Positions 32,203-41,618 of a DNA stretch of 64,000 nt are shown one piece after another; position 1 is the stretch's first letter; every line of letters begins with the position of its first letter. The position numbers and the translations under genes were made by a program. Where the stretch lies: positions 4,016,001-4,080,000 of the forward strand of contig NC_007964.1 of the NCBI RefSeq assembly GCF_000013885.1, given 5' to 3'. The stretch is from Nitrobacter hamburgensis X14 (GTDB taxonomy: Bacteria; Pseudomonadota; Alphaproteobacteria; Rhizobiales; Xanthobacteraceae). The notes under the pieces were generated by a model. The model had not been told where the DNA came from and did no database searches. It saw only the letters and a program-made list of their open reading frames with translations.

Positions 32203-32323
32203 GGCGCGCCTCCGTAGCTCAAGCCTTCACCGGGCTCGGCCCGGTGTCCCCTCTATTTGTGGAGGCATCGACGCGGATCAAGCCCGCCTGTGACATCGAT
32301 GCAATCGGCTCCTCGCGCATCGC

Positions 32324-33361
32324 TTACCGTAACGGCGGAGCGTACATGATGCCGCCGGCGTTCCAGAGCTGATTGAGGCCGCGCGGAATCTTCAGCTTCG
32401 AGTCGGCGCCGACATTACGGTCGTAGACCTCGCCGTAATTGCCGACGTGGCGGATGATGCGCGCCGCCCAATCCTTGGTCAGCCCGAGAGCCTCGCCATA
32501 CGCTCCCTCGGTGCCGACCAGTCGCATCACATCGGGCTTCTTCGACTTCATCGCCTCGTCGATGTTCTTCGAGGTGACGCCGAGTTCCTCGGCATTGACC
32601 ATCGCATAGAGCGTCCATTTGACGATCATCATCCAGTCGTCGTCGCGCTGCCGGACAACCGGCGCCAGCGGCTCCTTCGAAATTACATCGGGCAGGATGA
32701 AGCTCTCGCTCGGCTTGGTCAGCCGCAGGCGCATCGCGTACAGTTGGGCAACGTCGGAGGTCACTACATCGCACTTGGCCTCGTCATAGGCCTTCAGCAT
32801 GTCCTCAAGCTTCCCGAACTTGATCTCCTCGTATGTCAGGTTGTTGGCCTTGAAGTAGTCGGCAAGGTTGAGTTTCGTGGTCGTGCCGTCCTGCACGCAG
32901 ATCTTGGTGCCGCCGAGGTCGAGCGCGGAGGCAGCCTTGCGCGAGGTGCGGACCATGAAGCCCTCGCCGTCATAATAGGCAACCGCCGGGAAATAGAGGT
33001 CGAAATTGGTCTCGCGCGACATGCTCCAGGTCGAATTGCGCGCGAGAATATCGACCTTGCGGCTTTGCAATTCCTTGAAGCGTTCGTCGGCGGCGAGCGG
33101 GACGAACTTCACCTTCGCCGGATCGTCGAAGATGGCGGCGGCGACGGCGCGGCAGAAATCCACGTCGAAGCCGGACCAGTTGCCCTTCTCATCCACATTC
33201 GAAAAGCCGGGCAGGCCGGTGTTGACGCCGCACAGCACGGCGTCGCGCCGGAGTGTCCGTTTCAGGGTCTTGGTGTCGTAGCGCTCGTAGGTGACCGCCA
33301 TCACCGCGATGGCGGTAGCGATGGCGAGGCCTATCAGGAGACCGCCTCGAAATGTCCGCAT
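32324..33361 (-). CDS. Polar amino-acid ABC transporter substrate-binding protein (AapJ-like)
   Basis: 345-residue periplasmic binding protein: N-terminal membrane/signal segment (GGLLIGLAIATAIAVMAVTY), then the AapJ-type sequence VLCGVNTGLPGFSNVDEKGN, GFDVDFCRAVAAAIF, DILARNSTWSMSRET and RHVGNYGEVYDRN. AapJ feeds general L-amino-acid permeases. GAGAGGGG lies before the ATG. No permease or ATPase genes (aapQMP) are adjacent, so this is an orphan component. A GC-rich hairpin (CACCGGGC...GCCCGGTG, 32228-32246) lies downstream. Confidence 0.88.
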   Translation of the reverse strand: MRTFRGGLLIGLAIATAIAVMAVTYERYDTKTLKRTLRRDAVLCGVNTGLPGFSNVDEKGNWSGFDVDFCRAVAAAIFDDPAKVKFVPLAADERFKELQSRKVDILARNSTWSMSRETNFDLYFPAVAYYDGEGFMVRTSRKAASALDLGGTKICVQDGTTTKLNLADYFKANNLTYEEIKFGKLEDMLKAYDEAKCDVVTSDVAQLYAMRLRLTKPSESFILPDVISKEPLAPVVRQRDDDWMMIVKWTLYAMVNAEELGVTSKNIDEAMKSKKPDVMRLVGTEGAYGEALGLTKDWAARIIRHVGNYGEVYDRNVGADSKLKIPRGLNQLWNAGGIMYAPPLR

Positions 33362-33417
33362 GGATAGCCCCTCTCGCAATATCGGAAAATGCCGGCGCGA
33401 ATGACGTAACGATTAAG

Positions 33418-34017
33418 TTAAAGCTTGGGTTTTTGCCGCACGATCACGCGCGTGCCGACCGGAACGCGGTCATAGAGATCGGCGACATCGGCATTGACCA
33501 GGCGGAAACAGCCCGACGAGATCGCAGTGCCGATGGTGTCGGGGCGGTTGGTGCCGTGGATGCGATAGACCGTGGTGCCGAGATACATCGCGCGCGCGCC
33601 GAGCGGATTGCCGGGGCCACCCGCCATGAAGCGCGGCAGGTAAGGCTGGCGCTTGATCATTTCCGGCGGCGGGGTCCAATCCGGCCATTCCGCCTTGCGC
33701 GTGATATTGAGGATGCCCTGCCACTGAAAACCTTCGCGGCCAACGCCGATGCCGTAGCGAATGGCACGACCGTTGCCTTGAATGAGATAAAGATGGCGTT
33801 CCGCGGTCTGGATGATGATGGTACCGGGCGGCTCCGTGGTCCGGTAGAGTACCACCTGCTTGCGGTATTCCGGGTCGAGTTGGAACGAATCGTCGGCGAT
33901 CAGGCCGGGCTGGTCGCCGACGTCAGCCTGCCGTTGCTGTGCAAAGCCGAGCGTGGCCGAGAGCAACAGGCCGGCCACAGCAGCAACCGCCGGGGTCAGG
34001 TGCCGAAACCCGATCAT
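33418..34017 (-). CDS. L,D-transpeptidase (YkuD domain)
   Basis: 199-residue secreted protein with a signal peptide (LTPAVAAVAGLLLSATLGFA). The YkuD catalytic region is complete: YRIHGTNRPDTIG, then the S-x-G-C-F-R motif ISSGCFRLVNADVADLYDRV. A binding-face motif GGPGNPLGARAMYLG precedes it. Cross-links peptidoglycan (3-3 links) or anchors envelope proteins in the periplasm. Confidence 0.92.
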   Translation of the reverse strand: MIGFRHLTPAVAAVAGLLLSATLGFAQQRQADVGDQPGLIADDSFQLDPEYRKQVVLYRTTEPPGTIIIQTAERHLYLIQGNGRAIRYGIGVGREGFQWQGILNITRKAEWPDWTPPPEMIKRQPYLPRFMAGGPGNPLGARAMYLGTTVYRIHGTNRPDTIGTAISSGCFRLVNADVADLYDRVPVGTRVIVRQKPKL

Positions 34018-34295
34018 CGCTTGTCTCCTCGCTGGAATTTGCGGCCGCTGCTCGCCGCCAGAGTTTTCGTCAAATCATGTACAGCATAAAATCTCAGGCG
34101 GCGCGATGGCAAGCGAGCCCAGGTGTCCGCCGGGAATCTTAAAGTTTTCAGAAAACAGCGCCGCGACGCCTCCGGCTTCACGTCGGAGCGACCTGGAGTC
34201 CGCGATGGTCACCGCAAGCGCTGCGCCCGCAATGCAGACCGGCCCGGAGGGGTATTCCACCCGGCCCGCTGGAGCTTGGGCTCGCAAACCGCCGC

Positions 34296-34919
34296 CTAGG
34301 CCGCAAGCGTTGCGACGCCCGCACCTTTCAGAAGCTCGGCGAGCTGCTTGCGGGCATAAAACATGCGGGTCTTCACGGTGCTTTGCGGAATGCCGATGAT
34401 CTCGCCGGCCTCCTCGACCGTTTTCTCATGATAGTAGACGAGGTGAATGATCTCGCGATGCGCAGGCGACAGCTTGGCGATGCAAGCGCGCAGAATGGCG
34501 CTGACGTTGCTGCGATCGAGCGAGGTCTCCGGCGTGTCGGCGCCGTCGGCGATTTCGCGGACATTCTCCTGGTCGATATCCTCGTGGCGGCGCTGACGTA
34601 GCGCGGTCAGCGCCTTGAAGCGGGCGATCGAGAGCAGCCAGGTCGACACCCGCGAACGGCCTTCGAACTGGCCGGCGGTACGCCAGACGTCCAGGAACAC
34701 CTGGCTGACGATGTCTTCCGCCGCGGTCGCGTCGCGCAGGCTGCGCAGCACGAAACGGTAGACCCGGACGTTGTGGCGTAAATAGAGTGTATGCATCGCC
34801 GTGCGGTCACCGTCGGCAATCCGCTCAAGCAGCATCTCGTCTGTGGTCGCCTGGGCCGCGATAATGCCTTGGCGGGCGGCCGCGTTGATCGCAACGACGT
34901 TTTGCATGACTGGTTGCAT
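34296..34919 (-). CDS. ECF-type RNA polymerase sigma factor
   Basis: 207-residue sigma factor with region 2 (LYLRHNVRVYRFVLRSLRD, AEDIVSQVFLDVWR) and region 4 (ILRACIAKLSPAHREII, EEAGEIIGIPQSTVKTRMFYARKQL). AAGGGGAG before the ATG at 34919 supports this start. No anti-sigma gene follows on the same strand; the 278 bp to the next gene hold nothing recognisable. The IS110 element lies in its upstream region. Confidence 0.9.
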   Translation of the reverse strand: MQPVMQNVVAINAAARQGIIAAQATTDEMLLERIADGDRTAMHTLYLRHNVRVYRFVLRSLRDATAAEDIVSQVFLDVWRTAGQFEGRSRVSTWLLSIARFKALTALRQRRHEDIDQENVREIADGADTPETSLDRSNVSAILRACIAKLSPAHREIIHLVYYHEKTVEEAGEIIGIPQSTVKTRMFYARKQLAELLKGAGVATLAA

Positions 34920-35089
34920 GACTGGCTCCCCTTTTTTCGTTTGACCGATTGTTAGCCGTCCAGGGTTTCAGGACGTCTGCACGACAAGCGGAAAATGGTT
35001 TCGCGGAAGGGGAATTGTTTCGTCCGGCCGCCGCCGACGAAACAATCGGCGACAAAATCCCGGCGCCATTTCGCAAAAGCGGACACCGA

Positions 35090-36420
35090 CTTTGATGGTG
35101 TGGAACGGCCCTTCGAAGCGGCACCGAAGGTGCTTATCGTGGTGATGCGAACCGCCACGAAACAAAAGGAACCGTTCCCATGGAGAAGATTATCACGATC
35201 GGCTTAGACTTGGCCAAGTCGGTATTTCAGGTCCACGGCATTGCCGACGACGGGAGTATCGTCGTCCGCCGAGCCTTGCGGCGATCGCAGGTGCTGGACT
35301 TCTTCCGCGCTATCGACCCGTGCCTTGTCGGGATCGAGGCGTGTGCAAGCTCGCACTACTGGGCGAATGCCATTGGGCAACTCGGGCATACGGTCAGGAT
35401 GATGCCGCCGACCTACGTGAAGGCCTACGTCAAGCGAAGCAAGACCGACGCTGCTGATGCCGAGGCGATTTGCGAAGCAGTATCGCGGCCCACCATGCGC
35501 TTCGTGCCCATCAAGACCCCCGCCGAACAGGCAGCCTGCATGGTGCTGAGGACCCGTGAACTATTCGTCCGTCAGCGGAGCCAGACGGCGAATGCAATGC
35601 GTGCTCATATGGCTGAGCTCGGCATCATCGCCGCCGCGGGCATGACCAGTATCGCGAAGCTCATCCTGGTCCTGCGGGACGCAGAGGACACGCGTCTCCC
35701 AGTCGCGGCTCGGGCAGCGCTCCTCGAGATGGCCGAGCAAATCGAGATGCTGACGGCACGTATCGAGAAACTCGATACGAAGATCATCGCGACAGTGAAG
35801 GCAGATGAGACCGCCTGGCGACTGACCAGCATCCCAGGCGTCGGACCGATCATCGCCGCGACAGTCCGAGCCACAATTCAGGATCCCACGGTATTCAAAA
35901 CGGGCCGCGATCTTGCTGCCTGGATCGGAATTACTCCGCGAGCTAACTCCAGCGGCGGCAAGGAGCGGCTTGGCCGAATATCAAAACAGGGAAATAAACA
36001 GTTGCGCACGCTGCTGATCGTTGGCGCGACATCGATCCTGAAGCAAGCTCGCAGAGGCGTAAAGCTGCCCTCGTGGATCATCTCGCTGATGGCACGGCGA
36101 CCATATAAGGTCGTAGCCGTCGCGCTGGCCAACAAGATCGCCCGCACGATTTGGGCGCTTCTCGTCAAAGGCGGCACGTACCAAGCACCCGCGATCATGA
36201 CGAGGGCATAGAACAAAAGGAATTCCGGCGTCTCGCGCTGGGATCAAGCGGCAAGGTGCCAAAGCATGATGAACCTGAGGGACGATACCTCGATGCCGAC
36301 CAGACCGTCTGACGCACTGCGCCTTCGAGCGCGTGAATTTGATTAGGCGATCGGTATCGCGGATCTCATCGTGGCCAGCGGTTAAGGACCGCGCCAATTA
36401 GGCCGGACATATGACTGCAC
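35090..36420 (+). mobile_element. IS110-family insertion sequence (ends approximate)
   Basis: One transposase gene with about 90 bp upstream and about 200 bp downstream non-coding, as usual for IS110-type elements, which lack clear inverted repeats and target duplications. In this family the non-coding flank may encode the guide (bridge) RNA. The ends are estimated from flank length only. Confidence 0.55.
35180..36211 (+). CDS. IS110-family transposase
   Basis: 343-residue DEDD recombinase. N-terminal RuvC-like domain: IGLDLAKSVFQVHG (Asp), LVGIEACASSHYW (Glu), KTDAADAEAICEA (Asp/Asp). C-terminal Transposase_20 domain: LTSIPGVGPIIAATV, AAWIGITPRANSSGGKERLG and ISKQGNKQLRTLLI with the catalytic Ser region. 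Full length and apparently intact. Confidence 0.93.
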   Translation: MEKIITIGLDLAKSVFQVHGIADDGSIVVRRALRRSQVLDFFRAIDPCLVGIEACASSHYWANAIGQLGHTVRMMPPTYVKAYVKRSKTDAADAEAICEAVSRPTMRFVPIKTPAEQAACMVLRTRELFVRQRSQTANAMRAHMAELGIIAAAGMTSIAKLILVLRDAEDTRLPVAARAALLEMAEQIEMLTARIEKLDTKIIATVKADETAWRLTSIPGVGPIIAATVRATIQDPTVFKTGRDLAAWIGITPRANSSGGKERLGRISKQGNKQLRTLLIVGATSILKQARRGVKLPSWIISLMARRPYKVVAVALANKIARTIWALLVKGGTYQAPAIMTRA

Positions 36421-36665
36421 CGTCCGACGGCGATTTATGCGACGAATACCTTGCTAACCGGGCCGTTCCACATATGCGATCAGAGTATGTGCAAGGTATT
36501 GATTGAGAGCATTTTCTTAACGCTAACCGGATGCCACTTAGCCGGAAAATGCTCCGGTCATTTGGCCGTCGTTAGACTTTAGCCGTAGAGACCGGCTTTG
36601 AGCGCCCTGTTGGAGCTCGTTTCGGTGTCGAAACGCCGTCCGCACCCGCAGACCCGCAATCGGGC
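36421..36665. other. Intergenic stretch with inverted repeat
   Basis: 245 bp without a gene. GAGCATTTT near 36508 is repeated inverted as AAAATGCTC near 36546; it could be a short mobile palindrome or a terminator for the IS110 side. Confidence 0.4.
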
Positions 36666-37406
36666 TCAGGCCTTGTCGCCTGAGGGTGAAAACAGATAGC
36701 CGCCGCCCCGGATGGTCCGGATCACCGCCGGCCTCGCGGGGTCGGGCTCGATCTTGCGCCGGATCCGCATGATTCGCAGATCGATCGCGCGATCGAAGGC
36801 TTCGCTGTCGCGGGCATTGGCCAATTCCAGCAGCCGCTCGCGCGACAAAACCCGCTTCGGGTTGGCGGCGAAGACTTTCAACAGGCTGAATTCCGACGCC
36901 GTGAGCGGATGTTCGTTGCCTTCGTCGTCACGCAAGGCCTGGGCCTCGAGATCGAGCCATTTGACGCCGAAGCGGACGAGCTGCCCGGCCGTGGGTTTGG
37001 CGGCTGCGGCGTCCGGCGGCGCGGTCTCCGTCTTCGGCGCGCTCCGCCGCAGGACCGAGCGGATGCGCGCCATCAGTTCGCGCAGCTCACAGGGTTTTGC
37101 CACGTAGTCGTCGGCGCCGAGTTCAAGACCGACCACGCGATCGATCGGGCTGGCCGTCGCCGTCAGCATGATCACCGGCACGTTGGTGCGGCTCTTGAGG
37201 TCGCGAATGATCGACAGGCCGTCCTCTTCCGGCATGTTCAGATCGAGTACGACGAGATCGGGCGTTGCGGTGCCGATGGCCTCGCGCAGGCTCTTGCCGC
37301 CATCGCACAGCGTAATCGTAAAGCCGTGCATTTTGAGATAGTCGCCGACCATTTCGCGGGCGGGCGCCTCGTCGTCGACGACAATGATATGCGGGTTCCG
37401 GCTCAT
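36666..37406 (-). CDS. OmpR-family response regulator
   Basis: 246-residue regulator: receiver domain with HIIVVDDEAPAREMV, phospho-acceptor in DLVVLDLNMPEEDG and Lys in DYVAKPCELRELMARI; C-terminal winged helix with LTASEFSLLKVFAANPKRVLS and RTIRGGGYLF. The ATG at 37406 is one base from the stop of the upstream kinase, so it is the last gene of a three-gene kinase operon. Confidence 0.93.
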   Translation of the reverse strand: MSRNPHIIVVDDEAPAREMVGDYLKMHGFTITLCDGGKSLREAIGTATPDLVVLDLNMPEEDGLSIIRDLKSRTNVPVIMLTATASPIDRVVGLELGADDYVAKPCELRELMARIRSVLRRSAPKTETAPPDAAAAKPTAGQLVRFGVKWLDLEAQALRDDEGNEHPLTASEFSLLKVFAANPKRVLSRERLLELANARDSEAFDRAIDLRIMRIRRKIEPDPARPAVIRTIRGGGYLFSPSGDKA

Positions 37407-37407
37407 G

Positions 37408-39150
37408 TCAGACCATCGCGGGCAGGATGATGGTGAAGGTCGATCCCTGTCCGGGGCCGCTGCTGTCGGCGTTGATCTGGCCGTCATGCATGTCGACGAT
37501 CCGTTTCACGATCGACAGGCCGAGGCCGGTGGAGCTTTCGCCGGCGGTGGGTTTTGCCGACAGCCGCTGGAAGCGGACGAACAGCCGCCCCAGGTCCTCC
37601 GGCGACAGGCCGGCGCCCTCGTCGGTGACACGGATGATGGTGGTGTCGGCGTCGTGGTCGACCAGCAGCGTGATCCTGCCGCCGACCGGGCTGTACTTGA
37701 TGGCGTTGCTGACGAGATTGTCGATCGCCTCGCGCATCCGGTCCTGGTCGCACATCGTGATGCGTCCGGTGGGGGCCGAGACGGCGATGGTCTGCTGCTT
37801 GTTGACCGCGGACGGCTGGTTGGCTTCGGAAACCTCGGCGACCAGCGCCGCGACGTCGACCGGCTCGCGCCGGATGGTGATGTCGAAGGCGTCGGCCATG
37901 GCGTCGGAAATCAGATGATCGACCATCGTAATCAGACGCCTGGTGGCGTCGCGAATATGATCGACCTGCGAGGTGACGGTGTCCCGGGGGGAGTCCGTAC
38001 CGATCAGTTCGGACAGCATTTCGGTGCGGCCCATGATGACGCCGAGGGGATTTTTCAGATCGTGCGCAACGGTGCCGAGAATCTCGTTCTTGAATCCGTT
38101 GGCCCGCTGCAGCCGCAGCCATTGCGTGGAAAGCCTGCGATTGGCCTGCATCAACGCGCGGGTGCGCTGCGCGACCCGGTCTTCGAGCCGCGTGTTGGCG
38201 TCCTGCAATTGCTGGTAGAGGATCACGTTGTCGAACGCGATCGACAGCCGGCTGCCGAAGATTTCGACCAGCGACCGGTCGGTATCCGACAGATCGCGCT
38301 CGGCCTGCAGCAGCACCACGACCTCGCGGCCGCTACCGGTGCGAATATAGAGTACGGAGCGGTGATCGACGAATTCGTGCTTGCGCCGCCTGAAGGCGGC
38401 TTCGACCATCTGTTTGAGATCGGAGTCGAGCGATGTCTGTCCCGCGACCCCGATGAAACGGCTGTAGCAGCCGGATCCGGCCAGTACCGAAAAGTCGTCG
38501 TCGATCGCGCCGCCGTCGCGCAGCACCAGAATGCCGGCGCAGTCGACGTTCAAGAGCGAGGCAATCTGCGTCAGAACACCTTCGGCGAGACGCTGCATCG
38601 ACTTGAAATCATAGAGCGTCGAGGCGGCGTCGATGACGATCTCGAGGCCGCGGCGGGTCTGCACCATGCGCTCGAGCTGCTGATAGCTGCGCAGCGCCGC
38701 GGTCAGCGAGGTGAACAGTTTGTCGGCGGTGAGTTCGGTTTTCGCCTTGTAGTCGTTGATGTCGTGGTCGACGATGACGCGGCGCTCCGGCGCCTGTCCG
38801 GGCTGTCCGGTGCGCAGGATGATGCGCACGGTTTCGTTCTTGAGCTCGTTACGGATGAACGCGACGAGGTCGAGGCCGGCGGCATCGGTCTCCATGATGA
38901 CGTCGAGCAGCACCGCGGCGATGTCGGGATGCGCCCGCATCAGTTCCTGCCCCTCAGCAGCCGAATAGGCCGACAGGATGTCCAGAGTCTGGCCATTGAG
39001 GCTGTAGTCGCTCAGCGCGAAGCGCGTGCCCTCGTGCACGGCCCGATCGTCGTCGATCACGGCGATCTTCCACTTGCGTGCCGCCGAAGCTTCCGGGCGA
39101 TCGGCTTCGGAATCGTCGATCAGGTGGAGGACGTCATCCTGGTCGGCCAT
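37408..39150 (-). CDS. Receiver-DUF3369-histidine kinase hybrid
   Basis: 580-residue soluble protein. Receiver at about 28-150 (IAVIDDDRAVHEGT, VLLDVIMETD), then DUF3369/GAF-like segment (about 165-330, DFKSMQRLAEGVLTQIASLL), coiled region, HisKA with TVAHDLKNPLGVIMGR and HATPase with DNLVSNAIKYSP, DEGAGL and STGLGLSIVKRI. The receiver suggests input from another kinase, probably the membrane kinase upstream, whose stop overlaps its ATG (TAATG). Its likely partner is the OmpR regulator downstream. Confidence 0.9.
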   Translation of the reverse strand: MADQDDVLHLIDDSEADRPEASAARKWKIAVIDDDRAVHEGTRFALSDYSLNGQTLDILSAYSAAEGQELMRAHPDIAAVLLDVIMETDAAGLDLVAFIRNELKNETVRIILRTGQPGQAPERRVIVDHDINDYKAKTELTADKLFTSLTAALRSYQQLERMVQTRRGLEIVIDAASTLYDFKSMQRLAEGVLTQIASLLNVDCAGILVLRDGGAIDDDFSVLAGSGCYSRFIGVAGQTSLDSDLKQMVEAAFRRRKHEFVDHRSVLYIRTGSGREVVVLLQAERDLSDTDRSLVEIFGSRLSIAFDNVILYQQLQDANTRLEDRVAQRTRALMQANRRLSTQWLRLQRANGFKNEILGTVAHDLKNPLGVIMGRTEMLSELIGTDSPRDTVTSQVDHIRDATRRLITMVDHLISDAMADAFDITIRREPVDVAALVAEVSEANQPSAVNKQQTIAVSAPTGRITMCDQDRMREAIDNLVSNAIKYSPVGGRITLLVDHDADTTIIRVTDEGAGLSPEDLGRLFVRFQRLSAKPTAGESSTGLGLSIVKRIVDMHDGQINADSSGPGQGSTFTIILPAMV

Positions 39151-41276
39151 TACGTGGTCCCGCTGTCTGTTTCACCCCTGCCCGCGCCACCGGCGGCGGC
39201 TCGCGGCATGATAATGCGAAAAGTCGTACCTTGTCCCGGCTCTGACTCCACCATCATCCGGCCACCGAGCTGCTGGGTGACGAGATTATAGACGACATGA
39301 AGCCCAAGGCCGGTGCCACCCTCATTGCGACGCGTGGTGAAGAAGGGATCGAACGCTTGCCGCTGGACGTCCGACGTCATGCCGACGCCATTGTCGGCAA
39401 AAATGATCTCGATGTCACCATTGGCGCGCGGTCTCGCCGCGATGGAAATCGTGCCGGACCGTCCGTCCGGAAACGCGTGATTGGCGGCGTTGAGAAAGAG
39501 GTTGGTCAAAATCTGCCCGTATGAGCCGGGAAAACCGTCGATAATCAGACCTTCCGGGACGTCGACGGCGATACCGATCGGAGACCGCTTGAGCACCGGG
39601 CGCAGGCTCCTGACGATCTGGTCGGTGGATTCACCCAAATTGAACTGGCGGCGTTCGGCATGGGACCGGTCGACGGCGACCTGCTTGAAGGACTCGATCA
39701 GCTCGCCCGCGCGGTGCAGGTTCGCCACCAGTTGCTGGGCGGCATCGCGGCAGATCCGCACGAACTCCTCGAGCTGCGACCGCCTCAGCGGCGCCGCAGA
39801 CCGCAGCTCGGTGTCGAAGGTGTCGGCGCGTCGCGCGAAACTCGACGCGACAGTCAGGCTGATTCCGATCGGGTTGTTCACCTCGTGCGCGACGCCTGCG
39901 ACCAGCCCGCCGAGCGCGGCAAGTCGCTCCGCGTCGATCAGGTTCCGCTGCGCCGCGTTCAACTCCAGCAGGGCGCTTTCGGCTCGTTCCTTCGACGCCC
40001 GCAATTCGTCCTCGGCATCGCGCTTGGCGATGGCATTCTTGCGGAACACCTCGACGGCGCGCGCCATGGCGCCGATTTCGTCCCGCGCGTCGGTGCCGGC
40101 GACCTTGCGATCGTAGTCGCCGGACATGATCGCGCGCATCGATGTCATGATCTGCCGCAAAGGCAGACGGATGCTGAGCGCGATGATGACGCCCGCGACG
40201 ACGATGATCGCGAGGAAGATCGCGGCGATCCACAGCATCTTGCGGGAGATATCCGCGAGCGTATGGTCGAACGTCATTTGCGCGCTCTGCTCGCGCTGTC
40301 GCATCTTGACCGACAGGCCGTCGATCGCGCCGATGGTCTCCGCCTGGCTGGCGTCGATGGAGTTGCGCAGCAGGTCCGTCCGTTTGGCGAGCAATTCGGC
40401 AAGGTTTCCAATGCCGTCGTGCAGCGCGGAAGTCCGGGATTTGAGCCGCCGCAGCGCATCGCGCTGGAGATCGTTGTCCGAAAAATCGATCATCGCCGGA
40501 ATGGTGCGCTCGATCGCATCGGCACTCTTGCGGACCTCGTCCGCGCTGGTCGAAGCCGGCGCCAGATAGTAGGCGTTCGCGGCCACCAACATCGCGGTGA
40601 ACGTCTCGCGGGATTTCCCGAGTGTCGGCCAGATCCGGGCCTCGCGGCGACCGGTCGCGCCCTCGATGATCGAGTAGAGTCCCGCCATGTCCTTGGCGGG
40701 CGCCAGGATCTGGTCCTCGTAGGTTTTGGTAATCGCTGTCTGCAATGCGCGCAGTTCCCCGAAGCCGCTGAGAAAACGTTCGGTGGCGCGCTCCAGCTCA
40801 TTGACCGAGCCCGACAGCATCGGGTCGGTCGAGGCGCGCGTGCTCAAGGTGCCGAGGACGGCCTCGCGCAACAGCAGGATTTCCGCAAACAGATCGGGGC
40901 TGGGCTGGTTGATGTAGCGGTGGATCAGATTTTGCAGCCGACCGGTCTCACTCTCGAGAACCGCGAGGATCTTGTCGGATTTCCTGACCTGACGCACGTC
41001 GTCCCACGCAGACCCCAGGGTCTTGGCGCCGCTCCATATCAACAGCGCCAGCACCAACACCACCGCAGAATTCAACGCCGCGATCGAGAGAATGCGCCAC
41101 CGGATCGGAATCGCCCGAACCAGCCCCACGATGCCCGAGCGGCCCTGCGCCGCCAGACCTTCCTGCTCCTGCTGTTCCGCACCTGTGCCGTTCCGGGACT
41201 CGGCCAAGGCCAAGTCACTGACCTTGCCGATTCGTGCGATGTGGCTTGTCGTCTGCAGTCCGCACTGTGCCTTCAT
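39150..41276 (-). CDS. Membrane sensor histidine kinase
   Basis: 708-residue kinase. Membrane helices at about 60-80 (ILSIAALNSAVVLVLALLIW) and about 350-370 (MLWIAAIFLAIIVVAGVIIA) enclose a long helical periplasmic sensor, followed by HAMP (about 372-425), HisKA with VAGVAHEVNNPIGISL and HATPase with NLFLNAANHAF, ADNGVGM and GTGLGLHVVYNL. First gene of an overlapping three-gene operon. The signal sensed is unknown. Divergent from the ugpB-like gene. Confidence 0.9.
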   Translation of the reverse strand: MKAQCGLQTTSHIARIGKVSDLALAESRNGTGAEQQEQEGLAAQGRSGIVGLVRAIPIRWRILSIAALNSAVVLVLALLIWSGAKTLGSAWDDVRQVRKSDKILAVLESETGRLQNLIHRYINQPSPDLFAEILLLREAVLGTLSTRASTDPMLSGSVNELERATERFLSGFGELRALQTAITKTYEDQILAPAKDMAGLYSIIEGATGRREARIWPTLGKSRETFTAMLVAANAYYLAPASTSADEVRKSADAIERTIPAMIDFSDNDLQRDALRRLKSRTSALHDGIGNLAELLAKRTDLLRNSIDASQAETIGAIDGLSVKMRQREQSAQMTFDHTLADISRKMLWIAAIFLAIIVVAGVIIALSIRLPLRQIMTSMRAIMSGDYDRKVAGTDARDEIGAMARAVEVFRKNAIAKRDAEDELRASKERAESALLELNAAQRNLIDAERLAALGGLVAGVAHEVNNPIGISLTVASSFARRADTFDTELRSAAPLRRSQLEEFVRICRDAAQQLVANLHRAGELIESFKQVAVDRSHAERRQFNLGESTDQIVRSLRPVLKRSPIGIAVDVPEGLIIDGFPGSYGQILTNLFLNAANHAFPDGRSGTISIAARPRANGDIEIIFADNGVGMTSDVQRQAFDPFFTTRRNEGGTGLGLHVVYNLVTQQLGGRMMVESEPGQGTTFRIIMPRAAAGGAGRGETDSGTT

Positions 41277-41618
41277 CGAGTCGTGCCTTTATAACTCCGG
41301 CGACAGCGGCTTCAAACGACTGCCAGAATAAGGACTGCCAGGCGACGACTTTAGCGCCCGCAAGCTTGGTCTGTCGATGCGAGCCGGCCTGCCCGGAAAG
41401 CCACGACATAACGGCGCAATGGGGCACCGGCGCTTGTCCCCTTTGATGGAGTCATCCGTCGGGAGAAAAGGTTCAACGCGATGGAGCCTCAACCTGGTCG
41501 CTTGATAACGGCCGCCTGCCGCGCCGGTCGTGAATTGCAGCGGCCGCGCGTTGGTCCTATCAGAAACGCATGACAGCGGGGCAGCCCCGGCCCCGCCGTG
41601 TGCGGAGGGCAAGGCACG
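41277..41618. other. Divergent intergenic region
   Basis: 342 bp between the kinase operon and the ugpB-like gene, without a convincing gene. It must hold both promoters. Confidence 0.4.

Noticed and set aside
34075..34287. 70-codon minus-strand frame after the ECF sigma factor as a possible anti-sigma
   Set aside because: TTG start, no transmembrane or zinc-binding motif, no ribosome site; not supportable.
37384..39291. 635-codon plus-strand frame opposite the kinase genes
   Set aside because: Antisense shadow of two well-supported kinase/regulator genes.
39660..41294. 544-codon plus-strand frame opposite the membrane kinase
   Set aside because: Asp/Arg/Gly-rich antisense shadow without domains.
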